DNA of 64,000 nucleotides from Sandaracinobacteroides hominis (GTDB taxonomy: Bacteria > Pseudomonadota > Alphaproteobacteria > Sphingomonadales > Sphingomonadaceae): assembly GCF_016464365.1 (NCBI RefSeq), contig NZ_JADCUC010000003.1, positions 372,001 through 436,000 of the forward strand, written 5' to 3'. A program made the position numbers and the translations under genes. The notes under the pieces were generated by a model that was not told the DNA's origin, made no database searches, and was given only the letters and a program-made list of their open reading frames with translations. Of the stretch, positions 49,244-58,009 are shown one piece after another (position 1 is the first letter of the stretch; every line of letters starts with the position of its first letter).

Positions 49244-50257
49244 TCAGCGCTTGCCGAAAGCCTGTGCGCGACGAACGGCATCGGCGCGGATATCCGCCCA
49301 GAACAGGCCGAAATCATGATAGTGCAGGCTGCCGCCCGGAAGCGGCTTCAGCGCAAGCGCTGCGTCTGGCGCGACGACCAGAAAACCGCGGTCGCACTTG
49401 GCCGCGACTGCGCCCGCAACCAGCGCTTGCAGCGGACCTGCGCCGGGATCGCCGGGGATGGCGCCCAACGCCTCGCCACGCGGCGTTTCCGGGCGTGCAG
49501 CTTCGAAGCTGACGGGGTTCATGCATAGCGTCTGCTTGCCCGGCACGTCGCCGTATTTGGCGACAAATCCGGCCTGCGAGCGGGTGGCGCCGGCATCGAG
49601 ATCGGTTTCCGGCAGCACGGCGTTCCATTGCAGCACGCAGCCTGTGTCGGTGCGGGTGGCACAGGGTTTCAGCGACTTGTACGTGCGGCCGAAATCGCCC
49701 TCGGCAAGATTGAAGCCGATGGCATAGGCGGCGACCAGCCGCTTTTGCAGCGGGGTGCCGTCGATGCGCTTTTCCAGCAGAGTTGCCACGTGCAGCCCGC
49801 CCTGGCTGTGCCCGGCGAGGAGGAAGGGGCGCCCCTTGGTATGCGTCAGAAACACATCGAAGGCGCGTTCGATATCGGAATAGGCCAGCGCATAAGCGGC
49901 GTCGCGCTGCTCCGGCGTGCCGCGCAGCGCCGGGATGGACGCCTGCCGATAGCGCGGCGCGAACACCCGGCAGCAGCCGGTGAAGGCGCTGGCCTGCCGG
50001 GCGATGCTGCTGGCATCCGCCCACTGGTTTGCCGTGGCGTCCGACACGTCCTGGTTGAGCTCGGTCTCGCCGCGATAGGTGGTGGGGTGGATGAAGAACA
50101 CGTCCACCTTCGGCTTCTTTGCGGCAGGGGTGGCGCCGGCCGGCAACGCAGATGCGGCCTGCGACCAATTGGCGGCGCTGGCATAGTCCGGCGCAGGCGG
50201 CTCGGCCAGAGCCGGGGCCGCCCGCAGCAATCCGAATGTCAGCGCGATCTTCCGCAT
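49244..50257 (-). CDS. DUF3089 alpha/beta hydrolase, exported
   Basis: 337-residue secreted hydrolase: signal MRKIALTFGLLRAAPALA (1-18). VDVFFIHPTTYRGETELNQD is the DUF3089 opening, the nucleophile elbow is PFLLAGHSQGGLHVATLLEK (Ser about 155), and the C-terminus has PGGSLHYHDFGLFWADIRAD (probable catalytic His). GGAGG precedes ATG 50257. Substrate unknown. Confidence 0.85.
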   Translation of the reverse strand: MRKIALTFGLLRAAPALAEPPAPDYASAANWSQAASALPAGATPAAKKPKVDVFFIHPTTYRGETELNQDVSDATANQWADASSIARQASAFTGCCRVFAPRYRQASIPALRGTPEQRDAAYALAYSDIERAFDVFLTHTKGRPFLLAGHSQGGLHVATLLEKRIDGTPLQKRLVAAYAIGFNLAEGDFGRTYKSLKPCATRTDTGCVLQWNAVLPETDLDAGATRSQAGFVAKYGDVPGKQTLCMNPVSFEAARPETPRGEALGAIPGDPGAGPLQALVAGAVAAKCDRGFLVVAPDAALALKPLPGGSLHYHDFGLFWADIRADAVRRAQAFGKR

Positions 50258-50358
50258 ATCAACCTCCACCGACAGCCAAACGTCCGAGTGGCGAGCCACG
50301 CCAGCCACAGCAAATGGAATGGTCGCCGGTCGGAGAAAAGCAACGGACAGAAAACTCG

Positions 50359-50902
50359 GTCTTCCGCGAGGTGAAGATCGACGGCGGCAATGGCGGTTCC
50401 TCGGCAGATGCCATCGCCCACATGCCCTATGCGAACACCGCGCGCCTGTATCTGCATCTGAAGGAACCCCTTCTGGGAGAAGGACGGGCTGCCCCCTTCC
50501 TTCCAGACCGATGGTCCGATCGGCATGTTCTGGGCGATCCGCAACTATGACGGCCCCAGCAACCGGGCGATGATCGTGCGGACCGGGCCGAGCGCCATGG
50601 CCATCACCAGGCGCGGTGCAGGCGGCGCGGAGTTCCTGCTTTCCGAACTGCACCGGCTGCGCCCGGCGTCCGTGGGCAAGGTGCGGATGAAGACCTACAA
50701 GGACTGGGCCTATGATCCGCTGCAACGCGGCTGCGGCTTCAGCCTGGCGCCGGGGCAGGTGAACCGATTTGCGCGCACCATGCCGGAGCCGTGGAAGACC
50801 ATGCACTTCGCCGGCGAGCATACCCGCCGCACCGATTTCGGCATGGAATCAGCGATGGAAAGCGGCGAGCGCGCGGTGCTGGAAATCCTCGCGCGGGGCT
50901 GA
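50359..50902 (+). pseudogene. Remnant of a flavin monoamine oxidase, 5'-truncated and frameshifted
   Basis: Only the C-terminal third of an FAD amine oxidase remains. Upstream frame: FREVKIDGGNGGSS, MPYANTARLYLHLKEP; after an extra C in the CCCC run at 50467-50470 the frame continues FWEKDGLPPSFQTDGPIGMF, WAIRNYDGPSNRAMIV, then the FAD-binding end MHFAGEHTRRTDFGMESAME, SGERAVLEILARG and stop. Deleting one C restores a continuous reading frame. The N-terminal Rossmann domain is missing; the DUF3089 gene starts about 100 bases upstream on the other strand. No function expected. Confidence 0.82.
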
Positions 50903-50976
50903 CGGCTGAAAGATTTTGCAGGCTCCGCGGGCGTTCGGTTGCGCAGGGCAGCCCTGCACCGAAGCATGCGTTGACT

Positions 50977-50993
50977 TTGCAATTCACTTGCAA
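50977..50993. promoter_or_regulatory. Candidate iron-responsive operator over a TTGACT promoter
   Basis: TTGCAATTCACTTGCAA consists of two self-complementary TTGCAA halves separated by five bases, so the 17-mer is an inverted repeat. It fills the spacer after a TTGACT -35-like hexamer at 50971-50976, 32 bases before the receptor ATG. A related motif occurs in front of the PepSY operon (58013-58029). Fur- or Mur/Irr-type control is inferred. Confidence 0.6.
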
Positions 50994-51024
50994 TAGCCCC
51001 CGACCAATTCAAAGGGGATTGCTA

Positions 51025-53340
51025 ATGCAAGTGACTGACAAAAGCGCAACTATACCTGCCTTCCTGGCGATGGGTTGCATCGGCTTCATCGCATCTGCCC
51101 AGCCGGCGTTGGCGCAAGAGGCGAAGCAGCCGGAAACATTGGGCCGCGTGGTTGTCACCGACACCGAGATCGAAGCCGAAAGCTATCGCACGGAAGCAGC
51201 TCCCTCGCGTGCTTTCACCGAGCCGCTGCTGGATACACCGCGCTCCGTCACCATCGTCAATGGCGACCTGATGCGCCGCACCGGTGTCACCAGTCTGTCG
51301 GAAGCGCTTCGGCTTGTTCCAGGCATCACCCTGGGCGCCGGCGAAGGCGGCAACCCGCAGGGCGACCGTCCCTTCATCCGCGGCTTCGACGCGCAGGGCA
51401 GCACCTTCATCGACGGCATCCGCAGCGTCGGCGGCCAGTCGCGGGAAATCTTCGCGATCGAGCAGGTCGAAGTCACCAAGGGCAGCGATTCCTCGTTCGC
51501 TGGCCGTGGCAGCGCCGGCGGCAGCATCAATCTGATCTCCAAGCGCGCACATCCAGGCACCGACGCCCGGGTTGAAGGAACGCTCGGCAACGACAGTTAC
51601 AAGCGCCTGACGGCCGACCTGAACTACCAGATCGGCGACATGGCTGCCATCCGCGTGAACGGCATGTGGCACGATCAGGATGTCTCCGGCCGCGATGCCA
51701 TGTCGTACAGCCGCTGGGGCATTGCCCCCACAGTCAGCTATGGCCTGGGCACGCCCACCGAAATGTCGCTGGGCTGGTATCACCTGGAAAGCGACGACCT
51801 GCCGGATCCCGGCATCCCGTTCGAGCGCACGCAGGCGCAGGCAGTGGCTTCGGGCAACAAGGCCATCGGCCCGGCGCTGAACGTAAACGGGCAGGATGTG
51901 CCGCGTGGGGTCTTTTATGGCCTCGCCGACCGCGACTTCCGCATCACCAATGTCGATGAATTCCACATCCGCTTCTCGCACGAGATCAGCGACAACGTCC
52001 GCGCCGAGTTCAACGCAAAATATTCCAATGTTGCGCAATCCTATATCATCTCCCAGCCAGACGACAGCCAGGGCAATGTGCAGAAGGGGCTGGTCTGGCG
52101 CCGCGTCAACAGCCGCTGGGCCGACGTCGACGCCTTCGTGCTGCAGCAGGGCTTCACCGGCACCTTCGACACCGGCTCGATCTCGCACAGCTTCTCGGCG
52201 GGCGGCGAGTGGAGCGCGGAAACCTCGAAGCGCGGCAGCTATGTGAGCAAGACCGGCAATGTGGCGATCAACACCTCGCCGCGCTGCACGCCCGAGGGCA
52301 TCGCCCTCTATAACTGCACCAGCCTGTTCACGCCCAACCCTTATGATCCATGGGTGAACCTCATCAACAATGTGCCGACAGACATCGTGCAGAGCCCGAT
52401 CACCGGCGACAACCGGGCAGAAACCTGGTCGCTCTATGCATTTGATACGATCAGCTTCACCGACAAGTTGCTGCTGAACCTGGGCGGCCGCTACGACAAT
52501 TATCGACAGCGGGCGATCACCCGTTCGGCCATCACCGGGCTGGCTACCGCCGACCTCGACTATCGTGACAGCTTCTTCAGCTATCAGGTCGGTTTCGTGT
52601 TCAAGCCGACAGAGAACGGCAGCATCTATATCTCGACGGGATCGTCGGTGACGCCGCCGGGCAGCTTCGTGGGCGAGGGTTCGGAAGGAAACGCAATCGG
52701 CGTTTCGCCGGTGATCACGCTCGACGACCTGAAGCCGGAGACGACCAAATCCTATGAGCTGGGCACGAAATGGGATCTGGTCGGCGGCGCGCTGTCGCTG
52801 ACGGGCGCGATCTTCCAGACGGAGACCAAGAATGCGCGGACCACGAACGCCAACGGCCTGCTGGAATATGTCGGCCAGAGGCGGGTGCGCGGCTTCGAGC
52901 TGAGCGCCACCGGGCGTCCGGTGGAATTCTGGAACCTCTATGCCGGCTATTCCTATATGGACAGCGAAGTGGTGGCGCTGGGCGACAACCCGACGGCGGC
53001 GCAGATCGCGACGCTGGGCAAGCCGTTCCCCAACACGCCGAAGAACAGCTTCACGGCACAGACGGACTTCACCTTTGCCGAGCGCTTCAACATCGGCGGA
53101 GGCGCAATCTATAACGACAAGCAATATGGCAGCTTCGGCATCGGTGGCGTCTCGCGCTATGCCCCGTCCTACTGGCGGTTCGACCTCAATGGCTCGGCGC
53201 AGATCACCGAAAATATCGATCTGCGGGTGAATGTGCAGAACCTGTTCGACAAGCGCTATTTCGACCGCACCTACACCACGCACTTTGTCAATCAGGCTCC
53301 CGGCCGGTTGGCGACGGCTACGCTGGCCGTGCACTTCTAG
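51025..53340 (+). CDS. TonB-dependent catecholate siderophore receptor, Fiu/CfrA-like
   Basis: 771-residue outer-membrane receptor. Signal peptide about 1-31 (ending PALAQE), TonB box near TLGRVVVTDTEIE, plug with TPRSVTIVNGDLMRRTGVTS, RGFDAQGSTFIDGIRSVGGQ and IEQVEVTKGSDSSFAGRGSA, barrel ending ATLAVHF. The DTPRSV plug opening is typical of Fiu-type ferric-catecholate receptors. AAAGGGG precedes ATG 51025. Adjacent tonB and piuC-type genes fit iron uptake, and a strong terminator follows. Confidence 0.93.
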   Translation: MQVTDKSATIPAFLAMGCIGFIASAQPALAQEAKQPETLGRVVVTDTEIEAESYRTEAAPSRAFTEPLLDTPRSVTIVNGDLMRRTGVTSLSEALRLVPGITLGAGEGGNPQGDRPFIRGFDAQGSTFIDGIRSVGGQSREIFAIEQVEVTKGSDSSFAGRGSAGGSINLISKRAHPGTDARVEGTLGNDSYKRLTADLNYQIGDMAAIRVNGMWHDQDVSGRDAMSYSRWGIAPTVSYGLGTPTEMSLGWYHLESDDLPDPGIPFERTQAQAVASGNKAIGPALNVNGQDVPRGVFYGLADRDFRITNVDEFHIRFSHEISDNVRAEFNAKYSNVAQSYIISQPDDSQGNVQKGLVWRRVNSRWADVDAFVLQQGFTGTFDTGSISHSFSAGGEWSAETSKRGSYVSKTGNVAINTSPRCTPEGIALYNCTSLFTPNPYDPWVNLINNVPTDIVQSPITGDNRAETWSLYAFDTISFTDKLLLNLGGRYDNYRQRAITRSAITGLATADLDYRDSFFSYQVGFVFKPTENGSIYISTGSSVTPPGSFVGEGSEGNAIGVSPVITLDDLKPETTKSYELGTKWDLVGGALSLTGAIFQTETKNARTTNANGLLEYVGQRRVRGFELSATGRPVEFWNLYAGYSYMDSEVVALGDNPTAAQIATLGKPFPNTPKNSFTAQTDFTFAERFNIGGGAIYNDKQYGSFGIGGVSRYAPSYWRFDLNGSAQITENIDLRVNVQNLFDKRYFDRTYTTHFVNQAPGRLATATLAVHF

Positions 53341-53364
53341 CCTTCTACAAACGAACTTCGTCAG

Positions 53365-53396
53365 CCCCGGCCGCGCCTGGCGCGGCCGGGGTTTTT
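53365..53396 (+). terminator. Rho-independent terminator after the siderophore receptor
   Basis: CCCCGGCCGCG (53365-53375), loop CCTGG, CGCGGCCGGGG (53381-53391), then TTTTT. A perfect 11-bp GC stem with a T-tract: the strongest terminator in the window. It separates the receptor from tonB, so tonB must have its own promoter or depend on read-through. Confidence 0.93.
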
Positions 53397-53464
53397 CGTT
53401 CCGGTGATCGAATGCGCGGCTGCCAAGCCGCCATCTGCAATTGCCTCTCAATACGGAGACAGCT

Positions 53465-53509
53465 ATGGCCCTGCGAAGGATTGGATACAGGTGGCGACTC
53501 AGGCGATAA
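53465..53509 (+). other. Possible 14-codon upstream ORF overlapping the tonB start
   Basis: ATG at 53465 has GGAG six bases upstream and encodes [14 protein letters not shown] then TAA. It ends 19 bases inside the presumed tonB frame start (GTG 53491), in a different frame. It has the better ribosome site of the two, so it may couple or limit tonB translation; it could also be chance. Confidence 0.35.
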
Positions 53510-54225
53510 ACAGTTTTGCGCTTGCCGGTGAACGGGCTGTTGCCCGGCGCTTGCCCGAACCCGTGTCTGCGCCTGCCGAAACCACTCCGCGCGAGCTGCG
53601 CTTTTCGTCCAAAATCTGGGCTGCCATCCTCGTGGCCTGTATGCACGCCGCCGTCCTGCTCGCCCTGCTGACCTATCGGCATGTCGTGAACGTCGAAAAG
53701 CCGCCCGAGGCGCTGGTGCTTCTGGATATTGCGGCTCCCCGCCCGCCCGAGCAGCAGGCACCGCCCGAAATCCCCGACATTGCGCCGGTCGTCATTCCGC
53801 CGCCGGTGGTCGAGATCGAGAACCGGCCGCCCTCCATCACCGCCGTGGTGATGGAAACTCCCCCGCCGCCCGCCCCGGTGGCGCCGGTCGTGAAGGCCGA
53901 AAGCCCGCCGGCGCCGCCTGCCGCGCCCGCACCTGCCGTCGCCGCGGATCTTTCCTCGTCTATGATCGAGGCGGCTCCCCCGCGCTACCCGCTGGAATCA
54001 CGCCGGCTGAAGGAACAGGGCACCGTCGTGCTGGAGCTGCTGCTGGGGCTGGATGGCCGAGTGGAGCGGATCCTGGTGCGCACAAGCAGCGGTTCGAATC
54101 GGCTGGACCAGGCGGCGCTGAACGCCGTGCGCAAATGGCGCTGGTCGCCGACCGTGCGCAACGGCACGCCGGTTGCCGTACGCGGCCTGGTCGAGATCCC
54201 CTTCGTTCTTGCCCCCCACCACTGA
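53491..54225 (+). CDS. tonB: TonB energy transducer
   Basis: Inner-membrane protein transmitting proton-motive force to outer-membrane receptors, about 244 residues. TM helix at about 42-61 ([20 protein letters not shown]), a Pro-rich periplasmic spacer (about 90-155; [20 protein letters not shown]), and a C-terminal TonB domain: [54 protein letters not shown]. The start is uncertain: GTG 53491 is preferred; a GTG at 53404 sits only eight bases past the terminator. Located between a siderophore receptor and piuC. Confidence 0.88.
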   Translation: MATQAINSFALAGERAVARRLPEPVSAPAETTPRELRFSSKIWAAILVACMHAAVLLALLTYRHVVNVEKPPEALVLLDIAAPRPPEQQAPPEIPDIAPVVIPPPVVEIENRPPSITAVVMETPPPPAPVAPVVKAESPPAPPAAPAPAVAADLSSSMIEAAPPRYPLESRRLKEQGTVVLELLLGLDGRVERILVRTSSGSNRLDQAALNAVRKWRWSPTVRNGTPVAVRGLVEIPFVLAPHH

Positions 54226-54238
54226 TGCTTCCCCGCTC

Positions 54239-54922
54239 ATGCTGATCGCCATACCAGACGTGCTGTCCGCCGACGAGGTTCGCCATTTCCGTGCGGCGAT
54301 GGCGACGGCCGAATGGGTGGATGGCAACATCACCTCTGGCCCGCAATCTGCGCTGGCGAAGGTCAACCTGCAGCTGCCCGAGGATGGCCCGGCCGCGCGC
54401 GAGCTGTCGCAGCGGGTGCTGGCAGCGCTGGGACGGACGCCGACGTTCATAGCGGCGGCGCTGCCCGCCAAGGTGTTTCCGCCGCTGTTCAACCGCTACC
54501 GGGTGGGCGAGACGTTCGGGACACATGTGGACAATGCGATCCGTATGCAGGCTGGGACGGAGTTCCGTATCCGCACCGATCTGTCGGCAACGCTCTTCCT
54601 CTCCGACCCGGATGAATATGACGGCGGCGAACTGACTATCGAGGGCGAGTTCGGCGAGAAGCAGGTAAAGCTGCCGGCCGGGCACATGATCCTCTATCCC
54701 GCCTCCAGCCTGCACCGGGTGACGCCGGTCACGCGCGGCGAGCGACTGGCGAGCTTCATGTGGATACAGTCGATGGTGCGCGACGATCGCGCGCGGCGAT
54801 CGCTCTACGAACTGGACGTCTCGATCCAGAAGCTGGCCGGCCGGCTCGGGCTCGGCGACCCGGAGGTCGTCTCACTGACCGGCATCTACCACAATCTGCT
54901 GCGCCGCTGGGCCGACGCCTAA
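54239..54922 (+). CDS. PiuC-type Fe(II)/2-oxoglutarate-dependent (PKHD) hydroxylase
   Basis: Cytoplasmic Fe(II)-dependent dioxygenase of the PKHD/YbiX family, 227 residues. The iron ligands lie in [12 protein letters not shown] (HxD) and in [17 protein letters not shown] (distal His and the 2-oxoglutarate Arg). C-terminal [20 protein letters not shown] matches PiuC. In many Proteobacteria it lies beside Fiu-like receptors and TonB under iron control. It starts 13 bases after tonB, and its stop overlaps the converging apbE stop by four bases. Confidence 0.9.
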   Translation: MLIAIPDVLSADEVRHFRAAMATAEWVDGNITSGPQSALAKVNLQLPEDGPAARELSQRVLAALGRTPTFIAAALPAKVFPPLFNRYRVGETFGTHVDNAIRMQAGTEFRIRTDLSATLFLSDPDEYDGGELTIEGEFGEKQVKLPAGHMILYPASSLHRVTPVTRGERLASFMWIQSMVRDDRARRSLYELDVSIQKLAGRLGLGDPEVVSLTGIYHNLLRRWADA

Positions 54923-55881
54923 AGCATTTCGAGCAGCGCCGGGGTCAGGATTTCGCGGAAGCGTTGCCCTTCGCGGATAAGAATCTGCGCAGCGAGGTTC
55001 CGGCCGGTCGCCCAGCGCAGCCCCTCCTCCGCGCCGAGCACGGTGATGGCGGTGGCTTCGCCATCGGCGAGCATGCAGGATTTGCCCAGCACGGCGACCG
55101 AGGCGATGCCTTCCGGGATGGGCTCGCCCGTGTGCGGATCGATGCTGTGCGAAAGTCGGCGGCCGTCCCGGTGAAAGGCGCGACGATAGTCGCCAGACGT
55201 TGCAATGCTGAAACCGGACAGCGCGGTGCGAAGCGGGCGCAGGGCAGCGCCCGGCGGCTGCTCGATCTCCACCCACCAGGGCTGGCCGTCCGGCCGGACG
55301 CCTTCTCCGCGATATTCACCGCCGATGCCGATCAGAAATTGCCGGATGCCGGATGCCAGCAGCGCTTCAGCGGCGCGGTCGACCGCCTGTCCCTTGGCGA
55401 TGCCGTTGAGATCGAGCCAGACGCCACCCGGTTGGGTGAGGGCGCCGTCGACCAGCTCAAGCGACGCAGCGGCAGCAGGCGGCGGGCTGGCCTGAGCGCC
55501 ATCCGGGCCGAAGCCCCAATGCGCAGACAGCCTGCCGATGCACGGGTCAAAGGCACCGCCGCTTTCCGCGGCAAGTTGCAGCGCGCAGCCGATGACGGCA
55601 TCGAAGCCGGGCGACAATGCAATCCGCTCGCCTGCCTTGGCCCGGTTGAAGCGGGAGATTTCGGAATCCGACTCCCAAAGGCTGGATTCGGCGATGACCT
55701 CGGCCAGCACGGCTTCGACCAGAGGGCGGACTTCCGCACCGCCACCAACCAGCGACAACGACCATTCCGTGCCCATCGTCGCGCCGCCCATCCGCCGCAC
55801 CTGCGCGCCCTTCGCCACGCCTGCGAACAGGTCTGGCGAAAGGTCGCGCGGGATGGCGACGCGCGGCTCCCAAGACGTCAC
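54919..55881 (-). CDS. apbE: FAD:protein FMN transferase (ApbE)
   Basis: Attaches FMN from FAD covalently to Thr/Ser of a target protein. 320 residues, GTG start. Motifs: [72 protein letters not shown], and [16 protein letters not shown] with the metal-site region [13 protein letters not shown]. No signal peptide is visible, although most characterised ApbE act in the periplasm. Downstream partner DUF2271 has a target motif. Last gene of the PepSY-DUF2271-DUF4198-apbE unit. Confidence 0.92.
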   Translation of the reverse strand: MTSWEPRVAIPRDLSPDLFAGVAKGAQVRRMGGATMGTEWSLSLVGGGAEVRPLVEAVLAEVIAESSLWESDSEISRFNRAKAGERIALSPGFDAVIGCALQLAAESGGAFDPCIGRLSAHWGFGPDGAQASPPPAAAASLELVDGALTQPGGVWLDLNGIAKGQAVDRAAEALLASGIRQFLIGIGGEYRGEGVRPDGQPWWVEIEQPPGAALRPLRTALSGFSIATSGDYRRAFHRDGRRLSHSIDPHTGEPIPEGIASVAVLGKSCMLADGEATAITVLGAEEGLRWATGRNLAAQILIREGQRFREILTPALLEML

Positions 55882-55978
55882 GGGAACCGCCTCAACCGGG
55901 CGTCAACCCGCAAGGCCGACCGGCCGCCCGCGCAAGTGCGCGGAGCCCGGCGGAACCCGGCGCCGAAGGCCAACGAAA

Positions 55979-56791
55979 TCAGGGGGCGAGCACTTCCAGC
56001 GTCGTGATGTAGACCAGCCTGCGCTGCGTCGCGCCTGGAACCGTCGTGTTCTTGTCCTGCAGCTGGGCTTCCATCCAATACATGCCCGGCGTCGGGAAAT
56101 CGACGGTCAGCACCCCGTTGGCGTCGGTGTTCAGCGTGCGGTCGTTCGGCTTGTCGCGATAACGCACGCCGCCCGGCACGACTTCTACCTCGATGCCGGC
56201 GGCGGGCTTTCCGTCGGCAAGGAAGCGCAGCTTTGCCGCTTCACCTGACACCAGATCATTCGGGTGCGTCAGCCACTCCACCTCCAGCCCTTTGCCCATG
56301 GGCTTCAGCACGGTGGTGGTCGGCGCGCCGGCGGTCACGAAAATCTCGTTGCGGCTGCTGTTCTCGCTGATCTGCACGTCGGTCGCGTCAGCGGGGATCA
56401 GTTTGGCGAGATCGGCGGCTGCTGCCCCGCGCGGCAGGCGCTTCTGCTCGCCGCCCTGCTTGTAGCTGCCCATGATGCCCTGATTGGAAGTGCCGATCTT
56501 CCAGGTGCCCTGCGCGTCCAGCTGCACGTCGAAGACGCTGCGATAGCGGCCGGTGGAGCCGTTCTGCAGCTTGCCTTCGGTGCCGTCGGGCCGCCACACC
56601 TTCACATTGTCCAGCCGCATCGGCATGTGATCGAAATAGAAGAGATCGTTGGAAACGGCGGCATCCACCGTCACCCAGGCCTTCTCACCGGAAACGACGG
56701 TCGTCGACGGATGCAGCCACTGGCGGTGCGCCAGCGACGGCGCGGCGGCAAGGCCGGCGAGGAGCGCGGCGATGGCGATTTTGCGGAACAT
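55979..56791 (-). CDS. DUF4198 periplasmic protein
   Basis: 270-residue exported protein of the DUF4198 family (related to NikK-type metal-binding periplasmic proteins). Signal peptide MFRKIAIAALLAGLAAAPSL followed by A and a predicted cleavage leaving HRQWLHPSTTVVSGEKAWVT, so the mature N-terminus would begin with His. Two beta-sandwich regions: DHMPMRLDNVKVWRPDGTEG, and the C-terminal Ig-like GMYWMEAQLQDKN. Its position between DUF2271 and apbE implies a role in iron handling or electron transfer. Confidence 0.87.
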   Translation of the reverse strand: MFRKIAIAALLAGLAAAPSLAHRQWLHPSTTVVSGEKAWVTVDAAVSNDLFYFDHMPMRLDNVKVWRPDGTEGKLQNGSTGRYRSVFDVQLDAQGTWKIGTSNQGIMGSYKQGGEQKRLPRGAAAADLAKLIPADATDVQISENSSRNEIFVTAGAPTTTVLKPMGKGLEVEWLTHPNDLVSGEAAKLRFLADGKPAAGIEVEVVPGGVRYRDKPNDRTLNTDANGVLTVDFPTPGMYWMEAQLQDKNTTVPGATQRRLVYITTLEVLAP

Positions 56792-56805
56792 CGATATTCT
56801 CCCTG

Positions 56806-57318
56806 TTACTTTTTCAGCGTGGCGGTGACGGCGCCCAGCTCGGCAGTGCCGGCGGCCTTCACCACCTCTCCGCCCTTGGGCGGCCACTGGAACGGCAGGC
56901 GGACAAGCTCGCGCCCGCCGACTTCGCGGGCGGCCTCGACCACCAGCTCATATTTGCCGGGCGCCAGGCGGCCGAGCGCGCCCTGCCCTTCCGTAAAGCT
57001 GACCTTCTGAGTGCCGGGAGCCTTGGTGGCACCCGAAACGCCATCGACGGGAAAGCTCAGCGTGCGGCCGGATTTCCGCCACCAGGTGCGGATATCGCGC
57101 AGCCACTTCTCGCCTTCCTTGTCCTTCAGCTTGGTGTCGTACCAGACCGCCAGCGTCTTCGCCTCGCCGCCGGCGGGCTCGATCCAGATCGCCACATAGG
57201 GGCGGTGATATTCCGCCACCTTCAGCGTCGGGATGGTGAGCGAGACATCGATGCCCGCCGCCAGTGCCGGGGCAGCGGAAAGCAGCAGGACAGGAGCGGC
57301 AAGGAGGTCTTTGCGCAT
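56806..57318 (-). CDS. DUF2271 periplasmic protein with an ApbE flavinylation motif
   Basis: 170-residue exported protein: signal MRKDLLAAPVLLLSAAPALA (1-20). The DUF2271 core is YHRPYVAIWIEPAGGEAKTL, AVWYDTKLKDKEGEKWLRDI, RTWWRKSGRTLSFPVDGVSG. Residues 92-98, DGVSGAT, match the ApbE target motif (D-x-x-S/T-G-A-T/S), so Thr98 is the predicted covalent FMN site. With PepSY upstream and apbE downstream it is likely a periplasmic flavoprotein electron carrier. Confidence 0.9.
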   Translation of the reverse strand: MRKDLLAAPVLLLSAAPALAAGIDVSLTIPTLKVAEYHRPYVAIWIEPAGGEAKTLAVWYDTKLKDKEGEKWLRDIRTWWRKSGRTLSFPVDGVSGATKAPGTQKVSFTEGQGALGRLAPGKYELVVEAAREVGGRELVRLPFQWPPKGGEVVKAAGTAELGAVTATLKK

Positions 57319-57326
57319 GGAAATCC

Positions 57327-57983
57327 CTAGTGAATGAAGAAGATGGCGAGGATGACGGGGATCAGCAGCCCCAGCCCGACCAGCGGCCAGGTGGACGGCC
57401 GGCGATGCGAATGCAGCCACAGCAGCACCAGCCCGGTGATGGCAAACACCAGCGAGGCAAAGGCGAAGATGTCGATGAACCAGCTCCAGGCGGTGCCGGT
57501 GTTACGGCCCTTGTGCAGGTCGTTCAGATAGGAAATCGCCCCGCGTGAGCTGCTTTCCGCGAGCACTTCGCCGGTGGCGCGATCGATGGAGACCCAGCCG
57601 TCCCCACCGGGCCGCGGCAGCGCCAGATAAATTTCATCGGCCGACCATTCCGCCGTCGCGCGAGGCTCCATCGAGAGCTCGCCGGCGATCCACTTCGACA
57701 GCTCGGTCGGCAGCGGCCGTTCCTGCTTCTCATCGGTTTCCGCCGGGCCGGGCTGCACCAGCTTCAACAGCGACGGTGGCAATTGCGCCTCGCGCTCGAT
57801 GGTGACTGGCTTCCCCTCGATCTGGCCGGCATGATTCAGCGTGAAGCCGGTGACGGTGAACAGCAGCAGCCCGACAAGGCTGACAGCCGAGCTGATCCAG
57901 TGCCAGCTGTGCAGCTGCTTCAGCCAGAAGGCGCGCTTCGCCTTTTGCGTCTGCTTTGCGGGAGGGGCAGCGGTGCCGTGCAT
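57327..57983 (-). CDS. PepSY-associated transmembrane protein
   Basis: 218-residue inner-membrane protein of the PepSY-TM/PiuB-related group. TM1 WHWISSAVSLVGLLLFTVTG (about 28-47), PepSY-like periplasmic segment GGDGWVSIDRATGEVLAESS, TM2 IDIFAFASLVFAITGLVLLW (about 168-188), TM3 WPLVGLGLLIPVILAIFFIH. Conserved His (LHSWHW, LNH, NDLHKG, LHSH) lie at the membrane edges and could bind haem b. First gene of the unit and likely route of electrons across the membrane to DUF2271. Confidence 0.88.
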   Translation of the reverse strand: MHGTAAPPAKQTQKAKRAFWLKQLHSWHWISSAVSLVGLLLFTVTGFTLNHAGQIEGKPVTIEREAQLPPSLLKLVQPGPAETDEKQERPLPTELSKWIAGELSMEPRATAEWSADEIYLALPRPGGDGWVSIDRATGEVLAESSSRGAISYLNDLHKGRNTGTAWSWFIDIFAFASLVFAITGLVLLWLHSHRRPSTWPLVGLGLLIPVILAIFFIH

Positions 57984-58009
57984 CGCCGCCTGCTATCGCC
58001 ACCAGCCAA

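Noticed and set aside
51022-53682. 886-codon minus-strand open frame over the siderophore receptor
   Set aside because: No domain motif; the plus strand encodes a complete receptor with signal peptide, plug and barrel. Shadow frame.
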